From Setophaga petechia (lineage: Eukaryota > Chordata > Aves > Passeriformes > Parulidae), in contig JANCRA010000039.1 of NCBI GenBank assembly GCA_024362935.1, positions 5,333,040 through 5,397,039 on the forward strand: a DNA stretch of 64,000 nt, written 5' to 3'. This document shows, one piece after another, positions 48,801-56,630 of this stretch. The translations under genes were made by a program, and so were the position numbers. Below the pieces are notes generated by a model. The model had not been told where the DNA came from. It saw only the letters and a list, made by a program, of their open reading frames with translations, and did not search any database. Numbering within the stretch: the first letter of the stretch is position 1; each line of letters opens with the position of its first letter.

Positions 48801-50137
48801 GCTAACAAGTATAAAATCATGGTCTTTCCTCAGAATCCAAACAAAATAAGTTGTAAAATGCAGCTTTATGTATCTGTGGAGTTTTTAAATTCCTCTTTAA
48901 AAGACTGTGGTGATCTCTTGCCTTCAGTTTTAATACTCATTCAGAAAGGAGGAAGAAAAAGTTTCAAGCAGTCAGGAGAGGAGGTTGGGACTTGAGAACA
49001 TCATGATTCCCCCTGTAACCTCCTTGTCAGGACATTTTCCTAATAGGCCTTTTAAAGGTTGCTGCCTGTCCAGCAATTTGATATGATCTTCCTGCACTGT
49101 ACAGTGGAGAATGTCATATGAGAAAGGTGAGCCAAATATAGTGACCTGCAGTGAAAGTGTCCCCACTATGCCCTGCCCTCTTTGGTGCCCTCAGATCCTA
49201 CACAGAACACACCCCTCCACAGAGTGGTAATTGCATCATCTCTTAAAATGATCAATACCAGATTAGCCCATGATGTCATTAACAAGAGAACAAGTAGATA
49301 ATTGTCCTCATTGGAATGTTAACTCCATGGAAATAAAGCAATTTGATATAAAACAACATAGGTCAAACACATCCTCTGAGCACTCCAGAACCAAGAGGCT
49401 GGGGCAGGAGTGAGCCTTCCTGGTCCAGCACAGCTCAGAGCAGAAACCCAGCAATGAAGCAGTTGAGTAGGCAAGTGACACAGCTGATGTGAAAAACTGC
49501 TCTTTCAAAGTCACTTACACTGCTGTAGTATCTTTTGGTCTAGTGAGTCCCTAACAGGCATTTGCACTAATGAACAAAACCATTTTTCACTGCTGCAAAC
49601 AAAACAGCAAGGAAAGGATGCACAGAGAAAACAGAGACAGCCAACAGACAAAAGCTCATGGTGTGGTGGGGAAAGGGACACCAGAGGGAAAAGCTAAGAC
49701 TGTTCTCACCAGAGCTGGCTGAGACCCCAAGTTACCATCAGCAAAACTGGACTCAGATGATTTCATTGCCCTGGTTTATTTAAAAAATCTTTCCGTGAAT
49801 TCAGCCTTCCAAGAAAAGCTGAGCTGAGTGTCCATGGGAACGGAGCCCCAGCTTAGAGCTCAAAAGAGGCACTGCAGGTGTGACAGAGGACATCCCACCT
49901 GTGCTGCTCCACTGGGGTGCCTCAGCCCCACCCTACAAAGGATTTCCCTGCTGACACAGGGATGTGAAGGTGACAGAACTCTCAACTTTGATACTAACCA
50001 TGGATTATACCTCAATATAATAATGCCACCACGTAAATCTTGACCCAAAATAATAAAGACATTTCAAAGGACTCAACACTTAACTTGGGTGTGACTGTTA
50101 TCAGCAAACCTACCTGACACTTCTCCTTGAGGTCCAT
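9815..50137 (-). CDS. TMEM94: TMEM94 / ERMA, P-type-ATPase-like ER membrane protein, complete CDS in 31 coding exons
   Basis: Thirty-one exons with GT/AG boundaries and consistent phases join to 4083 nt (1360 aa; human is about 1356). The order is: cytosolic N-terminus, TM hairpin (about 72-114), actuator-like domain (about 137-252, VEGDVVALRPGQ), TM pair (about 281-300 and 317-339), a large cytosolic phosphorylation/nucleotide headpiece (about 340-1090) with D415 in DKQG, and about six C-terminal TM segments (about 1094-1330). The C-terminus KLGMNSPF carries a GMN tripeptide. Published work describes TMEM94 as an ER-resident Mg2+ pump-like protein combining a P-type ATPase architecture with a GMN motif; loss in humans causes a neurodevelopmental and cardiac disorder. 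The start is chosen for orthology (MDLKEK) and strong Kozak context (GCCATGG). Transport function is inferred by homology. Confidence 0.97.
10720..10890 (-). CDS. TMEM94: TMEM94 coding exon 30 (res. 1280-1337)
   Basis: Acceptor AATCTTAG and donor GTATGG. Encodes VLGQVAQTVLDLKLW, then the last TM segment WLLGFLSLVLVVIINEIV and KLHEIR. Confidence 0.95.
11132..11225 (-). CDS. TMEM94: TMEM94 coding exon 29 (res. 1249-1280)
   Basis: Acceptor CTGTGCAG and donor GTGAGT. Encodes VFISITHVHRTKPLWKKSPL and the start of a TM segment (WWTLTVAVV). Confidence 0.95.
12306..12400 (-). CDS. TMEM94: TMEM94 coding exon 28 (res. 1217-1249)
   Basis: Acceptor TTCACTAG and donor GTAAGT. Encodes NAYGAPDWFGTFSNALLVAQ and a hydrophobic stretch LTAGLIVLHT. 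Confidence 0.93.
12676..12830 (-). CDS. TMEM94: TMEM94 coding exon 27 (res. 1166-1217)
   Basis: Acceptor TTTTTCACAG and donor GTGAGG. Encodes TM segment YFLLCFLLKFSLTICSCLI. A loop follows with two N-glycosylation sequons (N1201-T-T and N1206-L-T), which would fit a luminal face. Confidence 0.95.
13055..13416 (+). mobile_element. Solo LTR of a passerine-type endogenous retrovirus
   Basis: About 362 bp running from TTATGAAAAATCCTTTCC to GTGAACACCACCACA, with an internal CCAATCACAG block, an AT-rich TATA-like segment and AATAAA-type signals near 13339-13345. It matches from memory a very common songbird LTR. No internal retroviral genes are attached, and no clean target-site duplication is seen. 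It lies in an intron, antisense to TMEM94. Confidence 0.75.
13508..13589 (-). CDS. TMEM94: TMEM94 coding exon 26 (res. 1138-1165)
   Basis: Acceptor TTTCTCCAG and donor GTAGGT. Encodes ISLLGKPPHSSIMTMATGKN and LTSIPKK, near-identical to mammalian TMEM94. Confidence 0.96.
14049..14134 (-). CDS. TMEM94: TMEM94 coding exon 25 (res. 1110-1138)
   Basis: Acceptor TGTCCAG and donor GTGAGT. Encodes FLSCLVQLPPILSTTDIVWL and SCFCYPLL, TM material of the C-terminal membrane domain. Confidence 0.96.
14525..14602 (-). CDS. TMEM94: TMEM94 coding exon 24 (res. 1084-1109)
   Basis: Acceptor CTTCCAG and donor GTGAGT; 26 codons. Encodes ARHATYGIRKCFLFLLQCQL and TLVVIQ, the entry into the first C-terminal TM helix. 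Confidence 0.96.
15047..15305 (+). mobile_element. LTR-like element (endogenous retrovirus LTR, probably solo)
   Basis: About 259 bp with LTR architecture: a TATA box CTATAAAT at 15213-15220 followed by AATAAA at 15234-15239 and a GT-rich tail ending near TGTGACA. It resembles a songbird ERVL-type LTR from memory. It ends only about 80 bp from the donor of TMEM94 coding exon 23. Exact ends are uncertain. Confidence 0.6.
15384..15573 (-). CDS. TMEM94: TMEM94 coding exon 23 (res. 1020-1083)
   Basis: Acceptor CCTTGCAG and donor GTGAGC. Encodes IALDPLYPSRCSWETFGYAT, LQLSGQLNSLPCSMSF and RQEESTSIIRLIEQ, the end of the headpiece. Confidence 0.96.
16107..16215 (-). CDS. TMEM94: TMEM94 coding exon 22 (res. 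984-1020)
   Basis: Acceptor CTCTGCAG and donor GTGGGG. Encodes MCEMIKIMQEYGEVTCCLGS and SANLRNSCLFLQSDI. By position it matches the P-type ATPase GDGxND region, but reads GSSANL (1003-1008). Confidence 0.96.
17613..17712 (-). CDS. TMEM94: TMEM94 coding exon 21 (res. 951-984)
   Basis: Acceptor CTTTTTCAG and donor GTGAGT. Encodes AKLPRGIHQVRPHLQNIDNV and PLLVPLFTDCTPE, highly conserved in vertebrate TMEM94. Confidence 0.97.
18572..18687 (-). CDS. TMEM94: TMEM94 coding exon 20 (res. 912-950)
   Basis: Acceptor TGCTCCAG and donor GTGAGG. Encodes SRDDVEGLLLMEEEGHSDLI and SFQPTDSDIPSFLEDCNR, an acidic insert in the headpiece. Confidence 0.97.
19313..19451 (-). CDS. TMEM94: TMEM94 coding exon 19 (res. 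866-912)
   Basis: Acceptor CACCCACAG and donor GTGAGA. Encodes VFAEKMGLETGWNCHISLTP and a Ser/Pro-rich loop (GSEIPPSSPSHAGSLHDDLH). Confidence 0.97.
19651..19832 (-). CDS. TMEM94: TMEM94 coding exon 18 (res. 805-865)
   Basis: The acceptor is an AAGAAG tandem (NAGNAG); donor GTAAAC. Encodes GIGEVMEKEDCIQALSGQIF then SSQYQARLDIVRLIDGLVNA and RFVYFSLEDELKSK. The last block aligns with the P-type TGD hinge, here SLED (857-860). Confidence 0.96.
20455..20560 (+). repeat. MIR-like SINE fragment
   Basis: CACATTTTACAGAATGGGAG followed by GAAAGAGGTTAAAACTGG resembles the MIR core (cattttacagatgaggaaac / agaggttaagtgac) with many changes. It lies in an intron. By-eye call. Confidence 0.5.
20996..21213 (-). 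CDS. TMEM94: TMEM94 coding exon 17 (res. 732-805)
   Basis: Acceptor CCACATAG and donor GTATGT. Encodes KKVLDFYQRACLSGYCSAFA, LSSQLNGKCIELVQVPGQ and PIKQSSRRNSWSSD, which includes a possible basophilic phosphosite. Confidence 0.97.
22407..22509 (-). CDS. TMEM94: TMEM94 coding exon 16 (res. 698-732)
   Basis: Acceptor ACACTTCAG and donor GTGGGC. Encodes TEQMFSHGTADIILEACTDF and WDGTDIYPLSGSD. Confidence 0.97.
22510..25796. other. TMEM94 intron (3.3 kb)
   Basis: No exon is supported. It contains a decayed minus-oriented CR1/L3-like tail at about 24555-24780 and a local direct repeat at about 25239-25310. The remainder is unclassified. Confidence 0.6.
24555..24780 (-). mobile_element. Decayed ancient CR1/L3-type LINE 3' tail
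   Basis: On the plus strand it reads GATCATCTGGTCTGACTTCT, then TGTTCCAATGGTTAACTAAA. These are landmarks of the reverse complement of old amniote CR1 3' ends. Highly diverged; boundaries approximate. Confidence 0.6.
25797..25970 (-). CDS. TMEM94: TMEM94 coding exon 15 (res. 640-698)
   Basis: Acceptor ATGTTTCAG and donor GTAAGG. Encodes FTPGAKDLFKQENYLALYRL, KETILGKLSSITKRRPPLSH and MINLFVKDTTT. Confidence 0.97.
26702..27017 (-). CDS. TMEM94: TMEM94 coding exon 14 (res. 535-640)
   Basis: Acceptor TTGGACCAG and donor GTGAGG; the largest coding exon (316 nt). Encodes EAEDFVCDYHLEMLSLSQDQ, PSCIQFDDSNWHMHLNSLKP, TERLCRFSDHLCNIALQET and HVPWGLCELARLI, part of the nucleotide-binding-like headpiece. 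Confidence 0.98.
27175..27384 (-). CDS. TMEM94: TMEM94 coding exon 13 (res. 465-534)
   Basis: Acceptor TTCCCACAG and donor GTGAGA. Encodes PHERDALLSGPLADSVHMAN and a charged, probably disordered loop (SKHPSGSNVSFSKDTEGGEE). Confidence 0.97.
27619..27783 (-). CDS. TMEM94: TMEM94 coding exon 12 with P-type ATPase aspartate (res. 410-464)
   Basis: Acceptor GTTCTAG and donor GTGGGT. Starts VLCCVDKQGILSWPNPSPET. D415 (27768-27766) sits where P-type pumps have the phosphorylated Asp of DKTGT; here the motif is DKQGI. Also ELSTRSFCHPEMEDE. Confidence 0.98.
28389..28493 (-). CDS. TMEM94: TMEM94 coding exon 11 (res. 375-409)
   Basis: Acceptor CTCAG and donor GTGAGT; 35 codons. Encodes EMIRCIWSHFLCVLKGKSPT and LSFTSSLLHSLGSVT. 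Confidence 0.96.
28865..28995 (+). repeat. MIR-like SINE fragment
   Basis: GAGGTGACTTGCTCAAGGTC followed by a diverged tail resembles the MIR core (gtgacttgcccaaggtcac). Intronic; by-eye call. Confidence 0.5.
30303..30359 (-). CDS. TMEM94: TMEM94 coding exon 10 (res. 356-374)
   Basis: A 57-nt microexon-sized exon with acceptor TTGCTGCAG and donor GTACTA. Encodes LAKFSEDTLSSYTEMVSSQ, matching the mammalian protein. Confidence 0.95.
31080..32620 (+). mobile_element. Long, heavily decayed CR1/L3-like LINE (reverse transcriptase and 3' region)
   Basis: Landmarks of old amniote CR1 elements occur in order: GTGCCAGTGCCCAAAAAGGG (31524-31543), TGATATCTTTTTTGACAAAA (31704-31723), then AGAGGACAGACCACTGTCAC, GGATTGCTTGGGCAGTATGC and GGACTTACAGGAGGAGG (about 32025-32160), and a tail with CTTATAGTGCCTCAAGCTGC (about 32414). 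All frames are broken, so the copy is dead. It fills much of the intron between TMEM94 coding exons 9 and 10. Confidence 0.65.
32621..34089. other. Remainder of TMEM94 intron between coding exons 9 and 10
   Basis: A purine-rich stretch at about 32800-33480 (many GGAAG/GAAGG runs) and unclassified DNA. The short ORFs have no recognisable homology and I do not support any gene here. Confidence 0.5.
34090..34206 (-). CDS. TMEM94: TMEM94 coding exon 9: TM4 (res. 317-355)
   Basis: Acceptor TTTTTTCAG and donor GTAGGT. Encodes VNGVLPILPLLFPVLWILAT, a membrane helix with the proline-rich kink typical of P-type TM4, then FGEARVLAQMSKASSTSL. Confidence 0.97.
34700..34786 (-). CDS. TMEM94: TMEM94 coding exon 8 (res. 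288-316)
   Basis: Acceptor GAATTGCAG and donor GTAAAG. Encodes AGFLITNAVRFIFQAPGIAS and WQYTLLQLQ; second half of TM3. Confidence 0.97.
35088..35190 (-). CDS. TMEM94: TMEM94 coding exon 7 (res. 253-287)
   Basis: Acceptor TTTTTTAG and donor GTAGGT. Encodes WCLEMALSRPVTALDNERFT and VQSVMLKYAVPIVL, entering TM3. Confidence 0.97.
35479..35630 (-). CDS. TMEM94: TMEM94 coding exon 6 (res. 203-253)
   Basis: Acceptor TTCTTCTAG and donor GTGGGT. Encodes DDEHIVLEPGDLFPPFSPPP and YRLFRVLKTPIIDNI, the end of the actuator-like domain. Confidence 0.97.
36252..36448 (-). CDS. TMEM94: TMEM94 coding exon 5 (res. 137-202)
   Basis: Acceptor GCTTTCAG and donor GTAACT. Encodes MYPDLHMPYAPSWSLHWAYR, LLVEGDVVALRPGQE and SFASLRGIK. 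The EGDVVAL block (182-188) is the actuator-domain signature of P-type ATPases. Confidence 0.98.
37091..37227 (-). CDS. TMEM94: TMEM94 coding exon 4: TM2 (res. 91-137)
   Basis: Acceptor GTGTGAAG (chosen for phase) and donor GTGAGG. Encodes QGAEIVNALALFLLLLLDLL (TM2) and RLKCREVERRLQTIIDKIN. Confidence 0.95.
37799..37926 (-). CDS. TMEM94: TMEM94 coding exon 3: TM1 (res. 49-91)
   Basis: Acceptor CCTTTGCAG and donor GTGAGC. Encodes EVWRSSFLYHGNRCSCFHWP and TM1 GASLMLLAVLLLLCCYG. Confidence 0.96.
37950..38001. repeat. Perfect 26-bp tandem duplication (2 copies)
   Basis: Units 37950-37975 and 37976-38001 are identical, beginning GTCAGCACTCATGG. They start 23 bp upstream (in gene direction) of the coding exon 3 acceptor, in the branch-point zone. 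Confidence 0.97.
38624..38743 (-). CDS. TMEM94: TMEM94 coding exon 2 (res. 9-48)
   Basis: Acceptor CACCTCAG and donor GTGAGG. Encodes DEMTSSLGLTTKKALTILRD and SALLEGHQKERKKGTSWK, matching the mammalian N-terminus. Confidence 0.95.
43870..43975 (-). repeat. MIR-like SINE fragment, reverse orientation
   Basis: CTGTGCCTCAGTTTCTCATT followed by a GATAATAACATTCAC tail is the typical reverse-complement MIR pattern. Intronic. Confidence 0.6.
45475..45576 (-). other. TMEM94: Candidate TMEM94 cassette or alternative first exon (unproven)
   Basis: On the minus strand a pyrimidine-rich tract precedes an AG, then 34 open codons (ending ADLWIPHQGKCRK) to a strong donor, AAA|GTAAGT. Both ends can be phase 0, so it would fit between coding exons 1 and 2 without a frameshift. 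I know no orthologous exon, so this may be chance. Confidence 0.3.
48735..48802 (-). mobile_element. CR1 LINE 3' end fragment
   Basis: Plus strand reads ACAGAATGGTATGGCTTGAA then CCTTAAGGATCATCTAGTTC, the reverse complement of the avian CR1 tail (matching the end of the copy near 8740). About 67 bp survive. Confidence 0.8.
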
Positions 50138-50240
50138 GGCTGTGCAGTTCTGTAAGCATGTCCAGCAAACGGGGACTGCTCCTTAGGGGAGAATGTCTCC
50201 TAGGTAGAGAAGAGCTTGGCTACATTTACCACATCACCAT
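50114..50240 (-). CDS. TMEM94: TMEM94 exon 2 with start codon (coding 50137-50114)
   Basis: Acceptor TTTCTACAG ends at 50241 and donor GTAGGT begins at 50113. 5' UTR 50240-50138, then ATG at 50137-50135 in strong Kozak context, encoding MDLKEKCQ. The UTR part opens with a 4-codon upstream ORF (ATG GTG ATG TGG TAA). Confidence 0.9.
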
Positions 50241-53200
50241 CTGTAGAAACAGAAGGGGAAGCAATCAAGTCTCCCACATGGCTTCCTTTAGGATAAGAAA
50301 GTGATGAAACTCACAAAATTCAAATTACAGGATTGGTTTTTAAAAGAAGGGGAACTAGGGAGATGAAAGTCCTTCAAATAGTGCACCAACCCACCCCATA
50401 ACTCAGAAGTTAAGTTAGCTTAACTCTCCCCAAAATCTGACATCCATAGATGAATTAAGTTCCCTGCAGTGCAGAGTAAGAGTATGACTGTAGTCCTGAT
50501 GGGCTTTTGGGCAATCCTCCAAAAAAAGGCTGACAAAGCTTGGATTCCACCAGGTGTTGGAGCAAGCTGTCACCCATGGCTATTTGTCTTGTTACTTTTA
50601 TCTAGCAGGAGCTTTGTCCAGCTAATCTCTAATGGAGACAGCAATAATGAGTCCTCCATTTGCTGAACATCACATCCAACCTTTGACAAGGCTGTGCTGC
50701 TGGGCTGAGCATGGATCTGATCACCATTAATTAGGCCAGAACTCCTAAAAACATTGCCAGATGACCACAGATCTAAGCCTTTTCTCCTTTCAGCAAAAGT
50801 GGGACTCTAACAGAATTGAGGTAGGAAGCAGCTCTGGAATTCACATTCTTCTTCTAGCTCATCCTCCTCTACTTTCCATGGCACAAATTTGTTCTCCTTC
50901 GACAAAATGTCTTTTCTGGTGTACCTTGCTCCAGAGGACTCTCTTACATATAAACACAACATGATACTATAAGATTATGCTATGATTGTCTTGGGAAAGT
51001 GTTTCTGTTGGTTATTCCTGGTTCTATTTTTTAATCTCACACAGAAGCTCAGGGCTTGGACGTATCCTTCTCCTAAATCCAAATAAATAAGGAAGCAGCT
51101 AGATATGCAAATCAACCCAAACCACCCACACACCTCCTAGATTAACAGGACTGGCCTTTGCCAGCTGAGATTTACTACTCTGGTTTATACAACACTACCT
51201 TCTTCAAAGAAGGATTCTGGAGATCCCATCCTTGTGGCAGTCACCTACAGCTCAGTCTGACAATGCTGCATAACCTCTACTCAAAAAAAGGCATCCAAAA
51301 GCTTACTCAGAAAGCCACTTGGCAGTTAGATATCAGTATTTCCTCTCCTGCAATCCTGCACCTGCATTCTGAGGGAGAAGGAGCAGGCATTCAGTATTCA
51401 GAGTGCTGGTTATCAAAGACCTGCCTGCAGAACCACCACCAGCACCTCCAAGTGCCATTTTCGGGCTGCCAGCTGGTCAGCATGAGCCACCAGTCTGGAC
51501 TCTGCCCTACTTTTCTGTTCTGTGACCCTTTCAATGTGCACACAATGAGGGAATAAAGTTATTTTCTGTCACTTCATATCCCTGCCAGGCCAATTAGCAA
51601 CTGCAAAGAGAAGATCAGACAAAGTTACTGGAGTGAAGCTGACAAGAGAGCTCCCAGCAAAGAGCCGGGAGTGGGAAGGAGGAAAAAGTATTTTTGTGGG
51701 TTTGCACACAGCAGTTTAGAGCCTTAGTATCTTGCCTTTAATTTCAGAGTGACTTCTGTATAAGGGAAGGCAAGACAAGATGATTTTATGGAGAAAACAG
51801 TCACTAACAACAAAAGGACTAAGATAAATCCATGATCCTTCCTTTTAGTCCCCTCCAAGACAAGATTTATTAGTTGATCTACTGAAAGACTTATGATGAT
51901 GCTCTCACTTGTTCAAACACAACTAAGAGCCTGAATTTCTCTCTGGGTCTGGATTTCAAAAGCATCCAGCACGGATGGGTGGCTATGGCTAGAGGGCAGG
52001 AGCTGAGCTGGGCAGCAGGCAGGATTTCTGCACTGCCCTCAGTGACATTCTGGTTCTGGCAGCAAACTGAAATGTGATCCTGAATGCAAAACACGCCATT
52101 CCCTAAAGTTCACAGCACATCATCTGCATGCTTAGGAACACCACGCTGGAGTCCTTCAGTGCTAGGAAACAGGAAACACACCAAGGGTGTTAAAAATACA
52201 AAGGATTGGTTGGAAAGAGTGAATATTTCCTGTTTAGAGAAATTCAAAAGCTGTAACAGACAACATAACAAGAGTTTGTGAAAATAATCAGTGATGCACA
52301 AAGCACTGCTTCATCATCATACATGGTCAGGGCTTCTACAGAATTTGAACATACTGACCAGCCCAAAAGCAGTTTAGTTTTTCTCACATTCCTAATTTAA
52401 GGTACCAGCAGTGGTAGACTGTAGACAGTTCACACAGAGAAAGCAAGAAGGCAAGTCTTTCCTGGGCCAATCTGGATACACAGAACATGGAGAATGTTTA
52501 ATTTTCCTAGTTTTAAAAAGGGTTTTCATTTAGAACCAAAAATTCCAAACACAGCTAACCTCAGATAGGTTAGGATATCTTAGTACTGGGGTAACTGAAG
52601 CCAACAGCAGACAAGCTAGGATGAGAAATTAACCTTCCTCAATTTCTGCACCTGGACTGGCACTGGAGCCATTGAAGATGTGATTTGCACACTTTCTTTT
52701 AAATGCAGAATCTATCAAAATAAAACTGCAAGAATTTCATCATTCCAACTAAACACCTCACATGCATTACAGAGGTCTTGCAAACACTTGGGAAATAGCT
52801 TCACACACTGAGGCCGCAGCAACTTAATAAATTCTGGAGGTAACCTGCAAATCTGCAGAGTTGTGCATCCACTCACTCTGCAAAGTCCTTGTGTGCTCCC
52901 CTCCCAGACTCCTCTGTTTCAGGGACTCCTGCAATTCCCACGTCCATCCCTCCCCTGATGCAGGGACTCTCCACACTCTGGACCTGTCCTAGTTTTGTGC
53001 ACTGCTATTCCACACTGGAATATCTGCTTCCTTCTGCCCTCCCTGCTCTTATCTCTCTTCTGTCTGCCCGGGCAATTAGTCACGTCGACATGTTACACTC
53101 TGCAGGACAGAAATGAAGTGGGACTGCTTTGCTGGGACATGTTGGAGGGTGTCAAATATTCAGCTGCAGACAATCAGAGCTGCCTGAAGCTGTGGCTGCT

Positions 53201-56200
53201 CTAATCAGACACCACAAGCACCCAGCCCAGGCAGTTTACCCCTTCCACTTTCCCAGCACACTGCATTCTCCTTAGGATTTTCAAGCCTAGAGCAGTTTGT
53301 GAAACTTGGGAATGGCTGGATGTGGTGTTCAAGTGCCATCATGTTGCATTCAGCCTGAAAAATATTTCCAAATCATTGGGCAAGAGTGAAACCCAGGAGA
53401 GGGTTCACCAAATAATCCAATGCTAAGAGCAAGCCAACTGTCTGGAAGTCCTGTATGCCAAACCCAGGCAATGGTTATCCCACAGCTGTGGGGAGAGGTC
53501 TGCAACCCACCTCAGATTATCTCTATTTTACGTGATTGAGTGAGTTCTGTGCCTGGGTTGCTACGCGTGTCTCGTATCCTTTTTAAATTGGAAAATACAT
53601 CCACATCCCCCCTCAACTTTTTTCAGTTTCGAAGTGCCCTGAGCAAAAGCCAAGTCTTGTAGCTCAATCTGAGTATCAACAAGTGTTTGAAACATCCCTC
53701 TGGACGGCAGAACTTTGCAAGGGTCCATTCACCCTTTTCTTTACCAGACCATCTTGAATAACAATGTCTTATGCAGACAGTGTATTTATATAGTAAAAGT
53801 ACTATGGCTCAGATTTTCCAAGGATTTCAAATCACTTAACCATCAGTAGGAGACAGCAGTGTTGAATTTTAATAAAAAAACATACAGCATGATATATTAC
53901 CTACCAAACTTATAAAACAACTATCAAAAAGAAAGATCAGGCAATTATAGAACCAATAGACAGTTGAAAAGAAAAATATGTTTCAGAAGCTGCTGTCTTT
54001 AGGGAGAAAAATAAATCAACCTAATGATACTATTTTCCTTAAAGTGTTCAATCACTGATGCTTTCATGTTATTTACTGAAAATTCCCAACACAGATTAGT
54101 CTATGAAAAATGATGGGGAGTGTGAACATTTCTTGCTGCCAAAAGTGAATTCCTCAAGAACAGAAGCCTGATCTGTCAACCAAGAATAGAAACACGGGGG
54201 AACAGATAATAACCAAAAAAAAGCAGCTGCCTTGGAGAAAATGGCTTTGATTTGAGCTGATTGTTTTGACATCAGCACAACCATACGGCCTTCCTACTCA
54301 TGAGGAGCTGATGTCTGCCTGATCATTTGCAACATGGGCACATTTGCAATGGCCTTCCAAAGGTTCATCAAGTGATATGTCAATTGCTTTGAGACCCACT
54401 GAGAGCATGGAAGAATTACAGCAAGGGAGCTGGCAGACACACTTCTTGGCTTCAGTATCTGCCTGTGAAAAAAGATTTGTCAGAATTTGGGCCAGCTAAA
54501 CATTCTCTGCCTCAATAACCCCAGGAATAAGCATATCTGCTTCAGAGGAAGACTGTGAAATAAATGTATTAGTATCTGTAAAGTGAGATGCTCTGAAATA
54601 GTGCTGTATATGTGCTAAGTATTATCAACCCAGCAGCAGTCACATATCTCATTTGAGCCTGGCTGTGAAGAATCAGGAGCTGATCTCACACAGTCTCTGC
54701 TTCCCTTCCTAAATGACAGGAATCAGAGAGAGGTCTGTTCTGTACTGAATCACAAACAGGACTAAATTTGAAATGAACTTTGAGTGTCATCCATTGACAA
54801 CTGTGCCTCTTGGAGGTGAAATTACTTTTTGTTTAAACCTTACTTGCTGAGAATTTTCCAATAAAAATATCTGACTCCTTCCTAATTTCTCCAGCACATT
54901 CAGAACTTGCACATTGGACTGTTTCAAAAGACAGTCATTGCTCAAAATGAAACCTGAGCAACAAAGAGGGAGAAGGGGAGTAAGGAATTGCTTTGGCACA
55001 CTTGTAAGATACAGGACCTTTGGTTTACTTGCAAGATTAAGACTGATAAGAAAAGATGTTCCACAAGTGAAAGAACACTTGTTTTAATTTCATTTTGGTG
55101 AGCTGAGAAGCAATTATCAAAAGGAATATGATCAAAGAATTATATAACTAGTTCAGTCTACCTTACTGTTTCTACAGGGGCTGATACTATTACAAATTAA
55201 GGTATTGTAAATGTGAGAAGTATTTGCTGTGTTCATTTTTCCTTACTTGGTTAAAAAGAAAAAAATGTCTTTGGGAACTAAAGGATTCCTTTACTACTTC
55301 TGCTTCAGGTAGTGCCTGCCACAGAAAGTCACAGCATGTAGAGAGTCTGGATCAAAGTGAAAAATGCAATAAAAGGCACAATTCTGAAAGGTGGAAGGGC
55401 CTCTACAGCTTCTGCAGAGACAAGATGTTGTGGCACAATGTCTTGAAAAGAAATTTTTACAGCAAATCTATGGAAGAATTCACTGCAAAAGTGACAGCTG
55501 TCATTCATCATCAGGATATTGTAACCAGGATTGTATAACTACCTCCATTTAAAATTAAATAATACTGAAATGTTAGAAAACCACAGAACGAAATTGGCAC
55601 AAAGTAAAATTTAAAAAGCTTGTGCTGCATTTATAGGACCTTTTAGCAAATAGATTTTTGCTGATATACACTGACTCAGAAACAAAAGTGCAGCTTTTCA
55701 TCTTAATTCTAGATTACAAATAAAGGTGTTGTATTCATAGTTTATAGTAAATATGGGTTAAAAAGCATTCTTACACCAGTGTTTGCCATTTGGAGAGATT
55801 TGATAAACACTGTGCCAATGGGAAGGTGTTCTCTGGAGTTTCCCAGAGCAGACTCAGCACCTGAAGGCCATTCAGACCAAGCTCAAACACCCACTGCAAG
55901 CACAGCACAGCCCTTACCTAGGAAAGGCACCTCACAGATTGTGTGTTTTGCTATTCTCACAACCCCATGAAAGTTTTATGATGAACACATGTAGGATGAG
56001 CTGTGTCTAGAAACAGGGCAGTGAGCTGCCTCACTCTACTGTGAAAGGAAAACAGGAGCTCCCTACAGCTCCTGAAGAATCTCCCACCAGTCTTCACTCA
56101 AGAGCATTCCAGAGATGCACACTGCACTATTTAGTGTTCAAACACATACATTATCACAGATGTGAACCCATCCACTGCAAAGCAAACCCTGCTCCCACAG

Positions 56201-56234
56201 GTCTAAGTGCAGGACAGTGCTGCCTGAGCAGGTC

Positions 56235-56630
56235 ACTCTCCTTGGCCAACCCAACCCTTTTGGCCAACTCAACCCAACCCTTTTGGCCAATGTCAACCTT
56301 TTGGCCAACTCAACCCAACCCTTTCGGCCAATCCCCCATGGCCTCTGGCTCTGCTCCTGGCCAGGCCCAGCCAGCCACAGGGGGATATAAACCCTCCCAA
56401 CCCACACCTTCTCAGGGCTGTGTCTGTGCCTGGGGCAGGTTGGTGTGAGTGTTTGCAGCGGCTTCCAGCACCTAATTTGGGTAGGGCTCTGACAGATCAA
56501 GATGTAAACAGAGCTGTAATGTGAAGATTAGAGGACAAAGGATTGTTTTCTTGCTTGTTTTCTTGCTTCTACCTGCAGCACCAATATTGACTCGTTTGGC
56601 GACCGAGGCTAGAAGCACTAATATCTTAAT
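56235..56630 (+). other. GGCCAA tandem repeats with TATA-like box, possible LTR remnant
   Basis: Four to five imperfect copies of a GGCCAACTCAACCCAACCC-like unit (56243-56335) precede a GGATATAAACC box (about 56383-56393) and a segment with ACTCGTTTGGCGACCGAGGC (56590-56609). This order resembles a retroviral U3/TATA/U5 plus leader. Family not recognised. Confidence 0.35.

Larger units (their letters stand above)
38744..50113. other. TMEM94 intron between coding exons 1 and 2 (11.4 kb)
   Basis: The largest intron between coding exons. It holds a candidate cassette exon (45475-45576), a CR1 fragment (48735-48802) and a MIR-like stretch (about 43870-43975). The many short ORFs show no recognisable homology. 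Confidence 0.65.
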
